In this document: piece by piece, positions 1 to 7,434 of the stretch | Position numbering within the stretch: position 1 is the first letter of the stretch | Layout: the number at the start of each line of letters is the position of its first letter | NCBI GenBank assembly: GCA_013002375.1 | Contig: JABDJW010000310.1 | Location: 1-16,300 of the forward strand | DNA: 16,300 bases | Source of the DNA: Acidimicrobiales bacterium | GTDB taxonomy: Bacteria > Actinomycetota > Acidimicrobiia > Acidimicrobiales > SHLQ01 | Reading direction: 5' to 3' | Position numbers and translations under genes: made by a program | The notes under the pieces: generated by a model | Databases searched by the model: none | The model's input: the letters and a program-made list of their open reading frames with translations, nothing else | Told to the model about the DNA's origin: nothing

Positions 1-147
1 GACGTCGGCGCGATCTACACCGCGCACGGCCCGAACCACGGCTTTGTGCTCAGGTTGCCGGTCAGCCCCGGGCCGCACACGGTCTGCGTTTTTGCCATCG
101 GTTCGGGTCCCGGCGGCAATACCCGCCTGGGTTGTCGCGCCGTCTGA
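1..147 (+). CDS. C-terminal end of a probable secreted/cell-wall protein (5' partial)
   Basis: An open frame enters from the left edge and ends at TGA 145-147, giving 48 residues. It reads DVGAIYTAHGPNHGFVLRLP, then a stretch containing PGPHTVCVFAIG and GPGGNTRLGC. I recognise this as the C-terminal repeat type seen in large actinobacterial exported proteins, often peptidoglycan hydrolases or other envelope proteins: an HGF motif, then HTVCV, then GPGxNxxLGCR. The two cysteines (in VCVF and GCR) could form a disulfide, which fits an exported beta-sandwich. Catalytic or signal regions would lie upstream, outside the window, so the function of the whole protein cannot be stated. An imperfect hairpin (GTGG-CCCAG-CCAC) follows about 10 bases after the stop and may help end transcription. 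The reading frame is convincing; the family assignment comes from memory of the motif. Confidence 0.7.
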   Translation, partial: DVGAIYTAHGPNHGFVLRLPVSPGPHTVCVFAIGSGPGGNTRLGCRAV

Positions 148-218
148 CGCGTCAGTGGCCCAGCCACGTCGCGGTCGGCGCGGTCCACGCCCTCGACGGC
201 GGCCGAAGCGGCGCGCTC

Positions 219-224
219 TAGACT
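219..224 (+). promoter_or_regulatory. -10 box (TAGACT) for a leaderless methyltransferase mRNA
   Basis: TAGACT fits the actinobacterial -10 consensus TANNNT. It lies 7 bases before the GTG at 232, so transcription would begin at or next to the start codon. No Shine-Dalgarno sequence precedes the GTG, which agrees with a leaderless transcript. No convincing -35 box is visible. Confidence 0.5.
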
Positions 225-231
225 CGACACC

Positions 232-876
232 GTGCGAACGAGCCTGGTTCACCGTGTTCACGAGTGGAATCGCCGTCGCAAATGGGAGTTGTTCGTGCAG
301 CGGTGCGGGGTTGGCCCGGCGACGACGATCCTGGACGCCGGATTCGGTCCGAACAACGATCCGAGCAGCTACGAGAACACGCTCGAGCAGCGGCTCGATG
401 ATCGGAGCCGGCTGACCGGATTGACCATCGAGGACGTACCGGAGGTGAACCCGTATCCCGGCATGCACGTGGTCCGGTATGGCGGCGGCACGTTCCCCTT
501 CGATGACGCCGGTTTCGACGTGGTGTGGTCGAACGCGGTGATCGAGCACGTCGGTTCCGACGAGCACAAGGTGCATTTCTTGCGCGAGATTCAGCGGGTT
601 GGGGGTCGCGGCTTCGTCACGACACCGAATCGGTGGTTTCCGCTCGAATCCCACACCAAGCTGCCGTTGCTGCACTTCCTGCCCAAGCCGATGTTCGATG
701 CGCTGCTTCCCCGGCTCGGCAAGTCCTGGGCGCGAGGGGACTACATGGACCTCCTGAGCGAACGCCGGTTTCGGGCGGTGCTCGATCGGGCCGGTATCAC
801 CAACTACGAGCTGTACAAGAATCGATTGGGCCCGCTCACCATCGACTTCGTCGCTATCTTCCCGGCCCGGGGCTAG
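232..876 (+). CDS. class I SAM-dependent methyltransferase (Methyltransf_11-like)
   Basis: The 214-residue cytoplasmic protein has a compact class I methyltransferase layout. SAM-binding motif I is ILDAGFG (33-39), following a short N-terminal helix. The strand/loop FDVVWSNAVIEHVG (95-108) matches the FDxVxSxxVxEHV segment of Methyltransf_11 proteins. The conserved TPNRWFPLESHT segment (131-142) with LPLLHFLP after it belongs to a subgroup often found with glycan or lipid modification genes, so a small-molecule or glycan substrate is plausible but unproven. The acidic residue usually found at the end of beta-2 is not obvious. GTG 232 was chosen because a -10 box lies just upstream and the N-terminus fits the family. 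The stop overlaps the stop of the convergent MaoC gene within the bases CTAG. Family assignment is firm; substrate is unknown. Confidence 0.85.
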   Translation: MRTSLVHRVHEWNRRRKWELFVQRCGVGPATTILDAGFGPNNDPSSYENTLEQRLDDRSRLTGLTIEDVPEVNPYPGMHVVRYGGGTFPFDDAGFDVVWSNAVIEHVGSDEHKVHFLREIQRVGGRGFVTTPNRWFPLESHTKLPLLHFLPKPMFDALLPRLGKSWARGDYMDLLSERRFRAVLDRAGITNYELYKNRLGPLTIDFVAIFPARG

Positions 877-1346
877 GAGTCGTAGACCATCCGGCCGATC
901 CACTCTGCGATCAGCGCCGGCTTCTCGATGCCCTCGATTTCGACGGTAATGGTTCGGGTCTGGTCGATGGCACTGCCCTTCAGCTCGACGTTGGTCACGA
1001 CCGCCGAGGCCCGGACTCGGCTGCCGGCCGGGACAGGGTTGATGAAGCGCACCTTGTTCAATCCGTAGTTGACGCCCATCAAGATGCCTTCGAGGGGCGG
1101 CGTGTCCACCTTGATGCTGGTGGTCAGGTGGGTCAGCAGTGAGAGGGTCAAGAACCCATGGGCGATCGTGCCGCCGAACGGCGTCTGGGCCGCGGCTTCG
1201 GGGTCGATGTGGATGAACTGGTGGTCGACGGTGACGTCGGCGAAGTCGTTGATGCGTTCCTGGGTCACCTCGAACCACTCCCCGGCCCCCTGGTCGGTGC
1301 CCTCTTGACCCTTGAGTACTTCATACGCGGCTGCGGCATTGGACAT
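873..1346 (-). CDS. MaoC-like (R)-specific enoyl-CoA hydratase
   Basis: The 157-residue protein is a single hot-dog-fold MaoC domain, the size of mycobacterial Rv0130 (HtdZ)-type hydratases, which it resembles along its length. The hydratase motif FADVTVDHQFIH (35-46) carries the expected catalytic dyad Asp41/His46. FGGTIAHGFLTL (57-68) is the second family signature, and VNYGLNKVRFINPVPAGSRV (residues ~93-112) is also typical. Known members reversibly hydrate trans-2-enoyl-CoA to (R)-3-hydroxyacyl-CoA in beta-oxidation, PHA supply or lipid synthesis. The ATG at 1346 is preceded by a good AAAGGAG ribosome site 6 bases upstream. A possible -10 box (TAGAGT, minus strand, 1382-1387) would give a leader of about 30 bases. 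It is probably transcribed alone, because a strong hairpin separates it from the upstream channel gene. Chain-length preference cannot be read from sequence. Confidence 0.92.
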   Translation of the reverse strand: MSNAAAAYEVLKGQEGTDQGAGEWFEVTQERINDFADVTVDHQFIHIDPEAAAQTPFGGTIAHGFLTLSLLTHLTTSIKVDTPPLEGILMGVNYGLNKVRFINPVPAGSRVRASAVVTNVELKGSAIDQTRTITVEIEGIEKPALIAEWIGRMVYDS

Positions 1347-1400
1347 GGGTTGCTCCTTTGGACATATCCGTCAGGCGCGAGACTCTAAGCGTTCGGCCGA

Positions 1401-1437
1401 CCGCGGGCGAGATCCGCTCGCCCGCCGAGGCCCGCGG
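1401..1437 (-). terminator. strong GC-rich nested hairpin after the channel gene
   Basis: A perfect 9-bp stem (GCGGGCGAG 1403-1411 with CTCGCCCGC 1417-1425) closes a 5-base loop. An alternative outer 7-bp pairing joins CCGCGGG 1401-1407 with CCCGCGG 1431-1437. The structure begins 8 bases after the channel stop codon on the minus strand. There is no U-tract, which is common for actinobacterial terminators. It would separate the channel operon from the MaoC gene. Confidence 0.6.
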
Positions 1438-1445
1438 TGGTGCCG

Positions 1446-3446
1446 TCAGAGCTCGTCTTCGGCCAGAACGACGATCGTGTCGCCGGGCTCGAGCGTGATG
1501 GCCTGGTCCTTGGCCGGGTTCAGCCTCACGCCGTAGTTCGCGTCGCTCGAGTTGAACTCGGCCCGAACCGACCGGTAGCCGAGCGCTTGTTCCTCGCGCT
1601 GGCGGGCGCGGTCCATGATGTCGCAGAAGCTGACCTGCAACGGCAGTTCGGGGAAGTACCACTCCGCCGGTTTGAGGTAGATCTCCGAGCCCTCTTCCGC
1701 GAAGAGCGAGTCGTAGATCTCCTGAACCGTCGGTTCCTCCGACAGTTGAGCGATGATCGACGACACCAACCGGTTCGAGATCAGAACGTCCTTGACGCCG
1801 GCCTGCATCAACAGCTCTTCATTGTGCGCGTCGAGTACCTCCGAAACGAGGCGACCGGCGGGGCCGCCGCCGAGCTCCGGCGCCGCCGCAAAGCCGGCGC
1901 TCACCATGGCTCGCCCGTGCATGGCCTCGCGGATCCGCAGCAGAATGGTCAGCGTCTCGGTGTCGGTGTGCTCGGCGATCATGCCCGACGGGCTGGCCTG
2001 GCTCAACAACAACACGTTGTCGTAGTGGTGCAGCGCGAGTTCACCCAGACTCGACCCCGAATGGGGGTTGGTTTCGGTCAGGCGCACCGCGATGCAATCG
2101 AGTTCGGCATCGAGCGCGGCGACCGCGTCGGCAATGTCGTGGTCGGGGTTCCGGGTGACGACATCGATCGTCGAACCGGCCTCGAGGTAGTCGGCGTACT
2201 CGCGAATGATCGTGGCGCTCTTCGGGGTCCAGCCGATCATCAGTTCGTGCTCGATGGTCCGCTGGCCGCGATGATCCGGAATGGTGCCGGCCGTCGGGGT
2301 GCAGACCGGCGTCTCGGACCACGCGATCGCGGAGTCGTCTTCGGCCAGCAGGATCAACTCGTCACCGTCGGCCAGGGCGAAATCGGGGTCGGGGCGGATC
2401 ATGATCTCGTCGGCGCGGCGCAACCCGAGTGGTACGCCGTCGGCGAAGTGATAGCCAACCGAACCGAACGGCACGCCGGCCGCGTTGTGCTCGTCGGTGA
2501 GGTAGAGCTCCGCGCCGCGAAACGAGAGGACCTCGTTGTAGACGGTGGCCAGGCCTTCGGTGCGCGAGCACTGCACCATGATCTTGGCCAGGGTCGATTC
2601 GGCGTCGACCACCGTGACCCGCTCCGGGTCGAGATTGGCGGTGATCGCCTTGTTTTCGTCGTTGGTCATCTCGGCCACGATCGGCACGGTGTTGTCCGGG
2701 GTGGCGAGCAGGGCGGCCATGACGGTCTTCAGCACGGTGATATCGGTCGGACTGTCGCCGCCATCGTGCTCGGGTAGGAGCACGATGATCGATTTGGCCT
2801 CGGTGGGCGCCACGATGCGAAGGTCGCCCGGTGCCGACGCCAGCCCGTTGCGGGTCACGATCTTGGTGCGGTTGGTATCGCCCCGTTTGCGGGGCGGGAT
2901 CTGGACGCGCAGGAACTCGTCCATCTCCTCTTTGTCCTTGTTGGCCAAGATCACGACCGAAGGGTTGGCCTCGGAGTCGTTCGCCTCGATCAGCTCGTGG
3001 AGGATCTCCACGATTCGGGAGTTCCAGCCCAGGATCAGCGTGTGGTCGTTCTCGATCACGCTGGAGTGGCCGGCCCGCAGCTTGCGCAGCCGCTCGTCGA
3101 GCGCGGTGGTCATCACCGCGATGACACCGGACATCACCGCGATACCGAACAACGCGGCGATGACCGCAAAGGCCTTGTAGGTCCACGAACTCCCGATTTC
3201 GTAGGCTTGGGTGCCCGGGTCGGTCATCTCCAACCAGGTCAACCAGACCTGCCGGAAGAAGCCGCCGCCCTGTTCGATCTCGCCGCCTCTTCGACGCTCG
3301 ACGAGACCTCGGAGAAGCGAGATCACGACGAACAGCACCAAGAAGCTGATCATCAGCGCCTTGAGGGTCGACCAGAAACCGCGGCCCATGTAGTCGTCGA
3401 ACCAGTACCGAAGTTGCCGCCGCAACGGGCGCAAGTAGCGCTTCAC
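1446..3446 (-). CDS. CASTOR/POLLUX-type ion channel with double RCK (TrkA-N-like) domains
   Basis: The 666-residue protein has a short basic N-terminus, a membrane segment (~26-46), a pore-loop region (~65-80, WLTWLEMTDPGTQ), a second membrane segment (~90-113) and a large cytosolic part. The cytosolic part has two tandem Rossmann-like RCK units. The first opens with HTLILGWNSRIVEIL (135-149) and the second with ELMIGWTPKS (401-410). The LGWN / IGW signature is diagnostic of the CASTOR/POLLUX/SYM8 family. Plant members are nuclear-envelope cation channels needed for symbiotic calcium spiking; bacterial members are largely uncharacterised. The pore lacks the TVGYG potassium filter, so selectivity is open. 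A GTG start is chosen because AAAAGGGGGG lies 7-16 bases upstream and the hydrophobic N-terminus follows directly. It lies 78 bases downstream of a Ca2+-ATPase on the same strand, suggesting co-transcription and a role in cation or Ca2+ balance. Confidence 0.88.
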   Translation of the reverse strand: MKRYLRPLRRQLRYWFDDYMGRGFWSTLKALMISFLVLFVVISLLRGLVERRRGGEIEQGGGFFRQVWLTWLEMTDPGTQAYEIGSSWTYKAFAVIAALFGIAVMSGVIAVMTTALDERLRKLRAGHSSVIENDHTLILGWNSRIVEILHELIEANDSEANPSVVILANKDKEEMDEFLRVQIPPRKRGDTNRTKIVTRNGLASAPGDLRIVAPTEAKSIIVLLPEHDGGDSPTDITVLKTVMAALLATPDNTVPIVAEMTNDENKAITANLDPERVTVVDAESTLAKIMVQCSRTEGLATVYNEVLSFRGAELYLTDEHNAAGVPFGSVGYHFADGVPLGLRRADEIMIRPDPDFALADGDELILLAEDDSAIAWSETPVCTPTAGTIPDHRGQRTIEHELMIGWTPKSATIIREYADYLEAGSTIDVVTRNPDHDIADAVAALDAELDCIAVRLTETNPHSGSSLGELALHHYDNVLLLSQASPSGMIAEHTDTETLTILLRIREAMHGRAMVSAGFAAAPELGGGPAGRLVSEVLDAHNEELLMQAGVKDVLISNRLVSSIIAQLSEEPTVQEIYDSLFAEEGSEIYLKPAEWYFPELPLQVSFCDIMDRARQREEQALGYRSVRAEFNSSDANYGVRLNPAKDQAITLEPGDTIVVLAEDEL

Positions 3447-3487
3447 TGCTGTTCCCCCCTTTTGCTGGGTCTCCTGCGATCGGAGGT

Positions 3488-3515
3488 GCGAGCGGATCGT
3501 GGTCGACCGGCTCGC
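3488..3515 (-). other. hairpin in the spacer between Ca2+-ATPase and channel genes
   Basis: GCGAGC (3488-3493) pairs with GCTCGC (3510-3515). The 16-base loop itself contains the 8-base palindrome GGTCGACC (3501-3508). It lies between the pump stop codon and the channel ribosome site, so it could tune the ratio of the two proteins by attenuation or RNA processing. It could also be a chance structure in GC-rich DNA. Confidence 0.3.
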
Positions 3516-3524
3516 CGAAGGGGG

Positions 3525-6104
3525 CTAGGCCCGGTTCTCCGCCGAACGCAGTGCGGCCGCGATTCGCCGTACCACGAATCCCATCGGCAATACCGTGGCG
3601 CCGATGAGGACTGACCACAGCCACTGGTTGGCGGTGAGGTTCTGGGTGTCGAACACCGATCCGCCGATCAACATGATGACGACCTGACTGAGGATGATCA
3701 GGCCGATGATGAACAGGAACGACGTGTTCGACGCCAGCTCGGCGAAGGGGTTGCGGCGGGGCCGCACCGTGCGGGCGTTGAAGGCGTTGAACACCTGGAG
3801 GAACACGAACACGTTGAACACGACGCTGGTGCGTGCGATGTCATCGCGGGCGCCGTCGGCCAGCAGGTCGGTGCCGAGGACCAGCCACACCACGCCGAAC
3901 ATGTAGACACCGAGCCCGATGATGTTGATCCACATGAATCGGGAAATGAGCGGTTCATCACGACCGTGGGGCGCCTGTTCGTACAGCGTGTCGCTGGGTG
4001 GCGTGAGGGTCAACGCAATCGCGGCGAGCGAATCCATGATCAGGTTGACCCAGAGCAGCTGCACCGGGGTCAGCGGCGTGCCGTAGCCGGCGAGGGCCGC
4101 GGTGAAGGCCACGCCCAGGGCCACGACGTTCACGGTCAGCTGAAACTGGAGGAACTTGCGGATGTTCTCGAAGACCGCCCGACCCCAGCGGATCGCCCGC
4201 ACGATCGTGGTGAAGTCATCGTCGACGACGACGATGTCGCTCGCTTCGCGGGCGACCTTGGAGCCCGACCCCATCGAGAAGCCGACGTCGGCGGCCACCA
4301 GAGCTGGGGCATCGTTCACCCCATCGCCGGTCATGGCCACGACCTCGCCCGCTTCCTGCAGGATGTGGGTCATGCGGCTCTTGTCCTCGGGTAGGGCTCG
4401 AGCGATGACCTTCGTGCGATCGAGGCGTTCGGTGATTTCGTGGTCGGTCATGGCCCGAAGGTCGGGACCGGTCAGCACTTGGTCCTCGGTGTCCGCGATT
4501 CCGGCCTGGCGGGCGATCTCGAATGCGGTCGCGGCGATGTCACCGGTGATCATCATGACGTCGACGCCGGCATTGCGGCACCGCTGCACCGACGCCGGTA
4601 CCTCGTCGCGCATGGCGTCGGCCAGCACGGCCAACCCGATGAAGGTCAGGTTGTCGAGATCCGGGCCGGACGCGAATCCGAGGGTGCGGTAGCCGCGGCG
4701 GGCAGCATCGTCGACGTGGGCCAGGATGGCGTCGTGGTCGCTGGTGGTGGCGCACATGCCGAGCACGATCTCGGGCGCGCCCTTGACGTGGGCTTCAGGT
4801 AGCCCGTTGACGTCAGCAACGGTGGCCATGTATTTGCGTTCGGAGTTGAATTCGATGCGTTCGAGCTGGTCGTGGCCTTCGCGGATTTGGTGGTACTCGT
4901 GGTCGTGGCTGGCCAGCATCTGTAACAAGGCACCCTCGGTCGAGTTGCCGGCGACGATGATCTCGCCGTCGCGTTCGACCAGGTCGGCGGTGGAGTTGAC
5001 CGAGATGGCTCGGGCCAGCACCGCCTTGTCGACCGAATCGAGCCGGCAGAACGCGTCGGGCCGGATCTCCTGGCCGTCGATCCACAACCACGCGACGTCC
5101 ATGTGGCCGTAGGTCAGCGTGCCGGTCTTGTCCGAACACACGATGGTGGCTGCGCCCATCGTCTCGCAGGCCGCCAGCTCGCGTACGAGGGCCTGTTCCT
5201 GGGCCATACGACGAGTCGTGTAGGCCAGCGACAGGGTGACGGCCAGCGGCAGCCCCTCGGGCACGGTGACGACGACGATCGTGACCGCGATGGTCAGGAT
5301 CTCGAGCGCTCGCTCCCAGAACTCGAGGTTCATGGCGAAGTCGAGCTCGTCGCGCACGAGGTCCGAGAACAACAGGGCGACAAAGGTGAGCACGGCGAAA
5401 AAGGCGCCGACCATGCCGATCTTGCCGGCGAAGTCCTCGAGCCGTTCTTGCAGGGGAGTCGTCTTGTCGGCCTCGCTGATCTCGGTACGGATGCGGCCGA
5501 AGACGGTGTCGTCGCCCACCGCCTTGACGATGGCGCGACCGCTACCGTCGAGGATCCGGCTACTGCCGAACAGATCGTCGCCGAGGTTCTTTCTCGTCTC
5601 GGGTTCGCCGGTGATCTGCGCTTCGCTGACCAGCAACGTGGTGCCGCGGGCGAATTCGAGATCGGAGGACAACACGTCGCCGACGTTGACCTCGACCACA
5701 TCGCCGACCACCAGTTCGGTGGTGGCCAACTCCACCACGTGGCCGTTGCGCACGACGCGAATCGACTCCTGGGCGGAGATGTTCTCCAGTTCGGCGTAGT
5801 CGCGCTGGGCCCGGAGTTCGTTCATGGTCCCGACACCCACGACGACCAGCACCGCGATGGTGATGGCGATGCCGTCCAGGTAATCGTTGTGGCGAAAGCC
5901 GAGTCCGATCGAAATGAGGGCGGCGACGATGAGCACCTGCAGCATCGGGTCTTTGAACGCAGCCCAGACGAAATCGAACACCGACTTCTTGGGAAGTGGG
6001 GAGTAGGAGTTGGCGCCCGCTCGTTGGCGGCTCTCAGCCACCTCGGCGTCGGTCAGGCCGTTGGTGAGATCGACGGCCGCGGGAAGAGTGGACGATTTCG
6101 TCAT
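3525..6104 (-). CDS. P2B (PMCA-like) calcium-translocating P-type ATPase
   Basis: The 859-residue membrane pump has every P-type hallmark: an N-terminal cation-ATPase segment, TGEP in the actuator domain (165-168), PEGLP in TM4 (282-286), CSDKTGTLT with phospho-Asp325 (323-331), KGAPE in the nucleotide domain (441-445), MITGD (518-522) and TGDGVNDAP (592-600). TM5 FLQFQLTVNVVALGVAF and TM6 WVNLIMDSLAAIAL closely match eukaryotic plasma-membrane Ca2+-ATPases. With the TM4 Glu and the TM6 Asn/Asp they form the single Ca2+ site of the P2B class, so ATP-driven Ca2+ export is the best call. There is no C-terminal calmodulin-binding tail. One oddity is TGEP where TGES is usual, though the catalytic Glu is kept. 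No Shine-Dalgarno precedes the ATG; a TAGGGT box lies 13 bases upstream. The downstream neighbour is a CASTOR/POLLUX channel. Confidence 0.93.
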   Translation of the reverse strand: MTKSSTLPAAVDLTNGLTDAEVAESRQRAGANSYSPLPKKSVFDFVWAAFKDPMLQVLIVAALISIGLGFRHNDYLDGIAITIAVLVVVGVGTMNELRAQRDYAELENISAQESIRVVRNGHVVELATTELVVGDVVEVNVGDVLSSDLEFARGTTLLVSEAQITGEPETRKNLGDDLFGSSRILDGSGRAIVKAVGDDTVFGRIRTEISEADKTTPLQERLEDFAGKIGMVGAFFAVLTFVALLFSDLVRDELDFAMNLEFWERALEILTIAVTIVVVTVPEGLPLAVTLSLAYTTRRMAQEQALVRELAACETMGAATIVCSDKTGTLTYGHMDVAWLWIDGQEIRPDAFCRLDSVDKAVLARAISVNSTADLVERDGEIIVAGNSTEGALLQMLASHDHEYHQIREGHDQLERIEFNSERKYMATVADVNGLPEAHVKGAPEIVLGMCATTSDHDAILAHVDDAARRGYRTLGFASGPDLDNLTFIGLAVLADAMRDEVPASVQRCRNAGVDVMMITGDIAATAFEIARQAGIADTEDQVLTGPDLRAMTDHEITERLDRTKVIARALPEDKSRMTHILQEAGEVVAMTGDGVNDAPALVAADVGFSMGSGSKVAREASDIVVVDDDFTTIVRAIRWGRAVFENIRKFLQFQLTVNVVALGVAFTAALAGYGTPLTPVQLLWVNLIMDSLAAIALTLTPPSDTLYEQAPHGRDEPLISRFMWINIIGLGVYMFGVVWLVLGTDLLADGARDDIARTSVVFNVFVFLQVFNAFNARTVRPRRNPFAELASNTSFLFIIGLIILSQVVIMLIGGSVFDTQNLTANQWLWSVLIGATVLPMGFVVRRIAAALRSAENRA

Positions 6105-6109
6105 AGGAG

Positions 6110-6124
6110 GTAGGAGAACCCTAC
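6110..6124 (-). promoter_or_regulatory. possible promoter/operator of the Ca2+-ATPase gene
   Basis: On the minus strand GTAGG-GTTCT-CCTAC is a perfect 5-bp inverted repeat. It contains a candidate -10 box, TAGGGT (6118-6123), 13 bases before the pump ATG. Transcription would begin about 6 bases before the ATG, giving a nearly leaderless mRNA. A regulator binding the inverted repeat would block this promoter. The -35 region is weak, and the promoter is inferred. Confidence 0.35.
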
Positions 6125-6177
6125 TTGGACGATTCGGCCGGAAGCGCCGGGGCTTGAGGGCTTGGCGGGTGAGGGTA

Positions 6178-7431
6178 CTAACCGCCGCCGGTCGTTACCG
6201 GTTCGGCGGTCTCACCCCGTGCCGCGTTGGCGACGGCGGCCCCGGCCAGCCAGATCGCAGCGGCTCCGATCATCGCCCAGCGCAGGCCGGCCAGCTCGGC
6301 CAGGCTGGCCAGCGCAACGCCACCGACGACCTCGCCGACGCCATGGCTCAGGCTCACGAATGACAACACGGTCGCGCGGCTGCCCGACGGTGCGAAGGTG
6401 TTTCCCCACGCCATCGTGACCGGGTCGAGCGACTCGCGGCACGGGTCTTGGATGGCCAAGCCCACCGCGATGCCGAGGGCGGGCGCCAAACCCACCAGCA
6501 GCGCGCCGACCATGCTCACGGTCAGCAGCACGGCACTCAGCGCCGCCAGGTTGGCGCCCCGGTTGAGGGTGCGCTCCACGATCTTGTTCACCACCACGGC
6601 CAGGAACGCCAAGATGCCGAACAGCAGACCGGTCGCGAGGAGCGATCCATCGCCGTAGTCACCGTTGTCGAGGAACCGCTTGTATCCCAGCCGGTCGAGT
6701 GCTTCGGCACCCAGGCCGGCCAACAGCATGACGACCAAAAGCAGCCGGACCGGGCGCACCCGCCGGGCCACCCTGAAGCCTTCACGAAAGATCGAGAGGG
6801 CGTGGAGCTCGTCCTCGTCGTCGCCGAACCGGTGGTGGTCGGTCATCACGAAGGCCAGGGCCGCGCTGCCCAGGATCAAGGTGACCCCGCACAACGCCAT
6901 GGTGCCCCGGAGCGACCATTGGCCGAGGACGACACCGGGCACGATGCCGACGAAGCCGGCCATCATCGTCCAGTAGTGGCGCCGCACCAGGATGCGTGAA
7001 ACCCGGCGGTCGGCGGGCGGCGCTCCGTGCTGGGCGGCCAGCTCGTCGTTCAGCCAGGCGACGTCGGCCCCGCTGCCGAACGTCCACGCCACGCCGTAGA
7101 GCGCCTGGGCCAGGAGCATCACCCCGAAGTTGGTGGTGCTGACGAGGAGGATCATCGCCGACCCCTCCAGCGCCGAACCGATCACGATCGACCATTTGCG
7201 GCTGTAGCGATCGGCGACGACGCCGGTCGGCACTTCCGACAGAAGAAGTACCGATTCGAGCACCGTGCCGAGCAGGACGAGGCGGAGCGGGTTGAGCCCG
7301 AGGTCGAGGGTCCACCACACCGTTGCGGTGACGAAGAAGGCCCACTCGGGGATGGCCATGAAGCCGTGGCTGGCGAGGAACACTCGCTCGGGGTCGCGCC
7401 ACGTCGGCCGCGTGGTCGGCGTCGTGACCAC
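6178..7431 (-). CDS. major facilitator superfamily transporter
   Basis: The 417-residue polytopic protein has roughly 11-12 hydrophobic segments. A central charged loop (about residues 198-220, DHHRFGDDEDELHAL) separates the two six-helix halves. Between TM2 and TM3 the segment GVVADRYSRKWSIVIG matches MFS motif A (GxLaDRxGrkxxl), and PEWAFFVTATVWW lies in TM1. Such proteins are proton-driven or facilitative carriers or drug exporters of the inner membrane; the substrate cannot be told. The GTG at 7429-7431 begins 3 bases after the stop of the upstream MFS gene, so translation is probably coupled and the two are one operon. No independent ribosome site is visible. The two MFS proteins are not alike in sequence, so this is not a recent duplication. 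Confidence 0.85.
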   Translation of the reverse strand: MVTTPTTRPTWRDPERVFLASHGFMAIPEWAFFVTATVWWTLDLGLNPLRLVLLGTVLESVLLLSEVPTGVVADRYSRKWSIVIGSALEGSAMILLVSTTNFGVMLLAQALYGVAWTFGSGADVAWLNDELAAQHGAPPADRRVSRILVRRHYWTMMAGFVGIVPGVVLGQWSLRGTMALCGVTLILGSAALAFVMTDHHRFGDDEDELHALSIFREGFRVARRVRPVRLLLVVMLLAGLGAEALDRLGYKRFLDNGDYGDGSLLATGLLFGILAFLAVVVNKIVERTLNRGANLAALSAVLLTVSMVGALLVGLAPALGIAVGLAIQDPCRESLDPVTMAWGNTFAPSGSRATVLSFVSLSHGVGEVVGGVALASLAELAGLRWAMIGAAAIWLAGAAVANAARGETAEPVTTGGG

Positions 7432-7434
7432 CGG

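Noticed and set aside
1437..2777. Long + strand open frame antisense to the channel gene (446 codons)
   Set aside because: The translation is rich in Arg, Gly, His and Val with no domain, as expected for the mirror of a GC-rich gene. The minus-strand frame encodes a recognisable channel.
5103..6113. Long + strand open frame antisense to the Ca2+-ATPase (336 codons)
   Set aside because: It lacks any motif and is rich in Gly, Asp, His and Gln from reverse-complement codons. The pump frame carries all P-type signatures.
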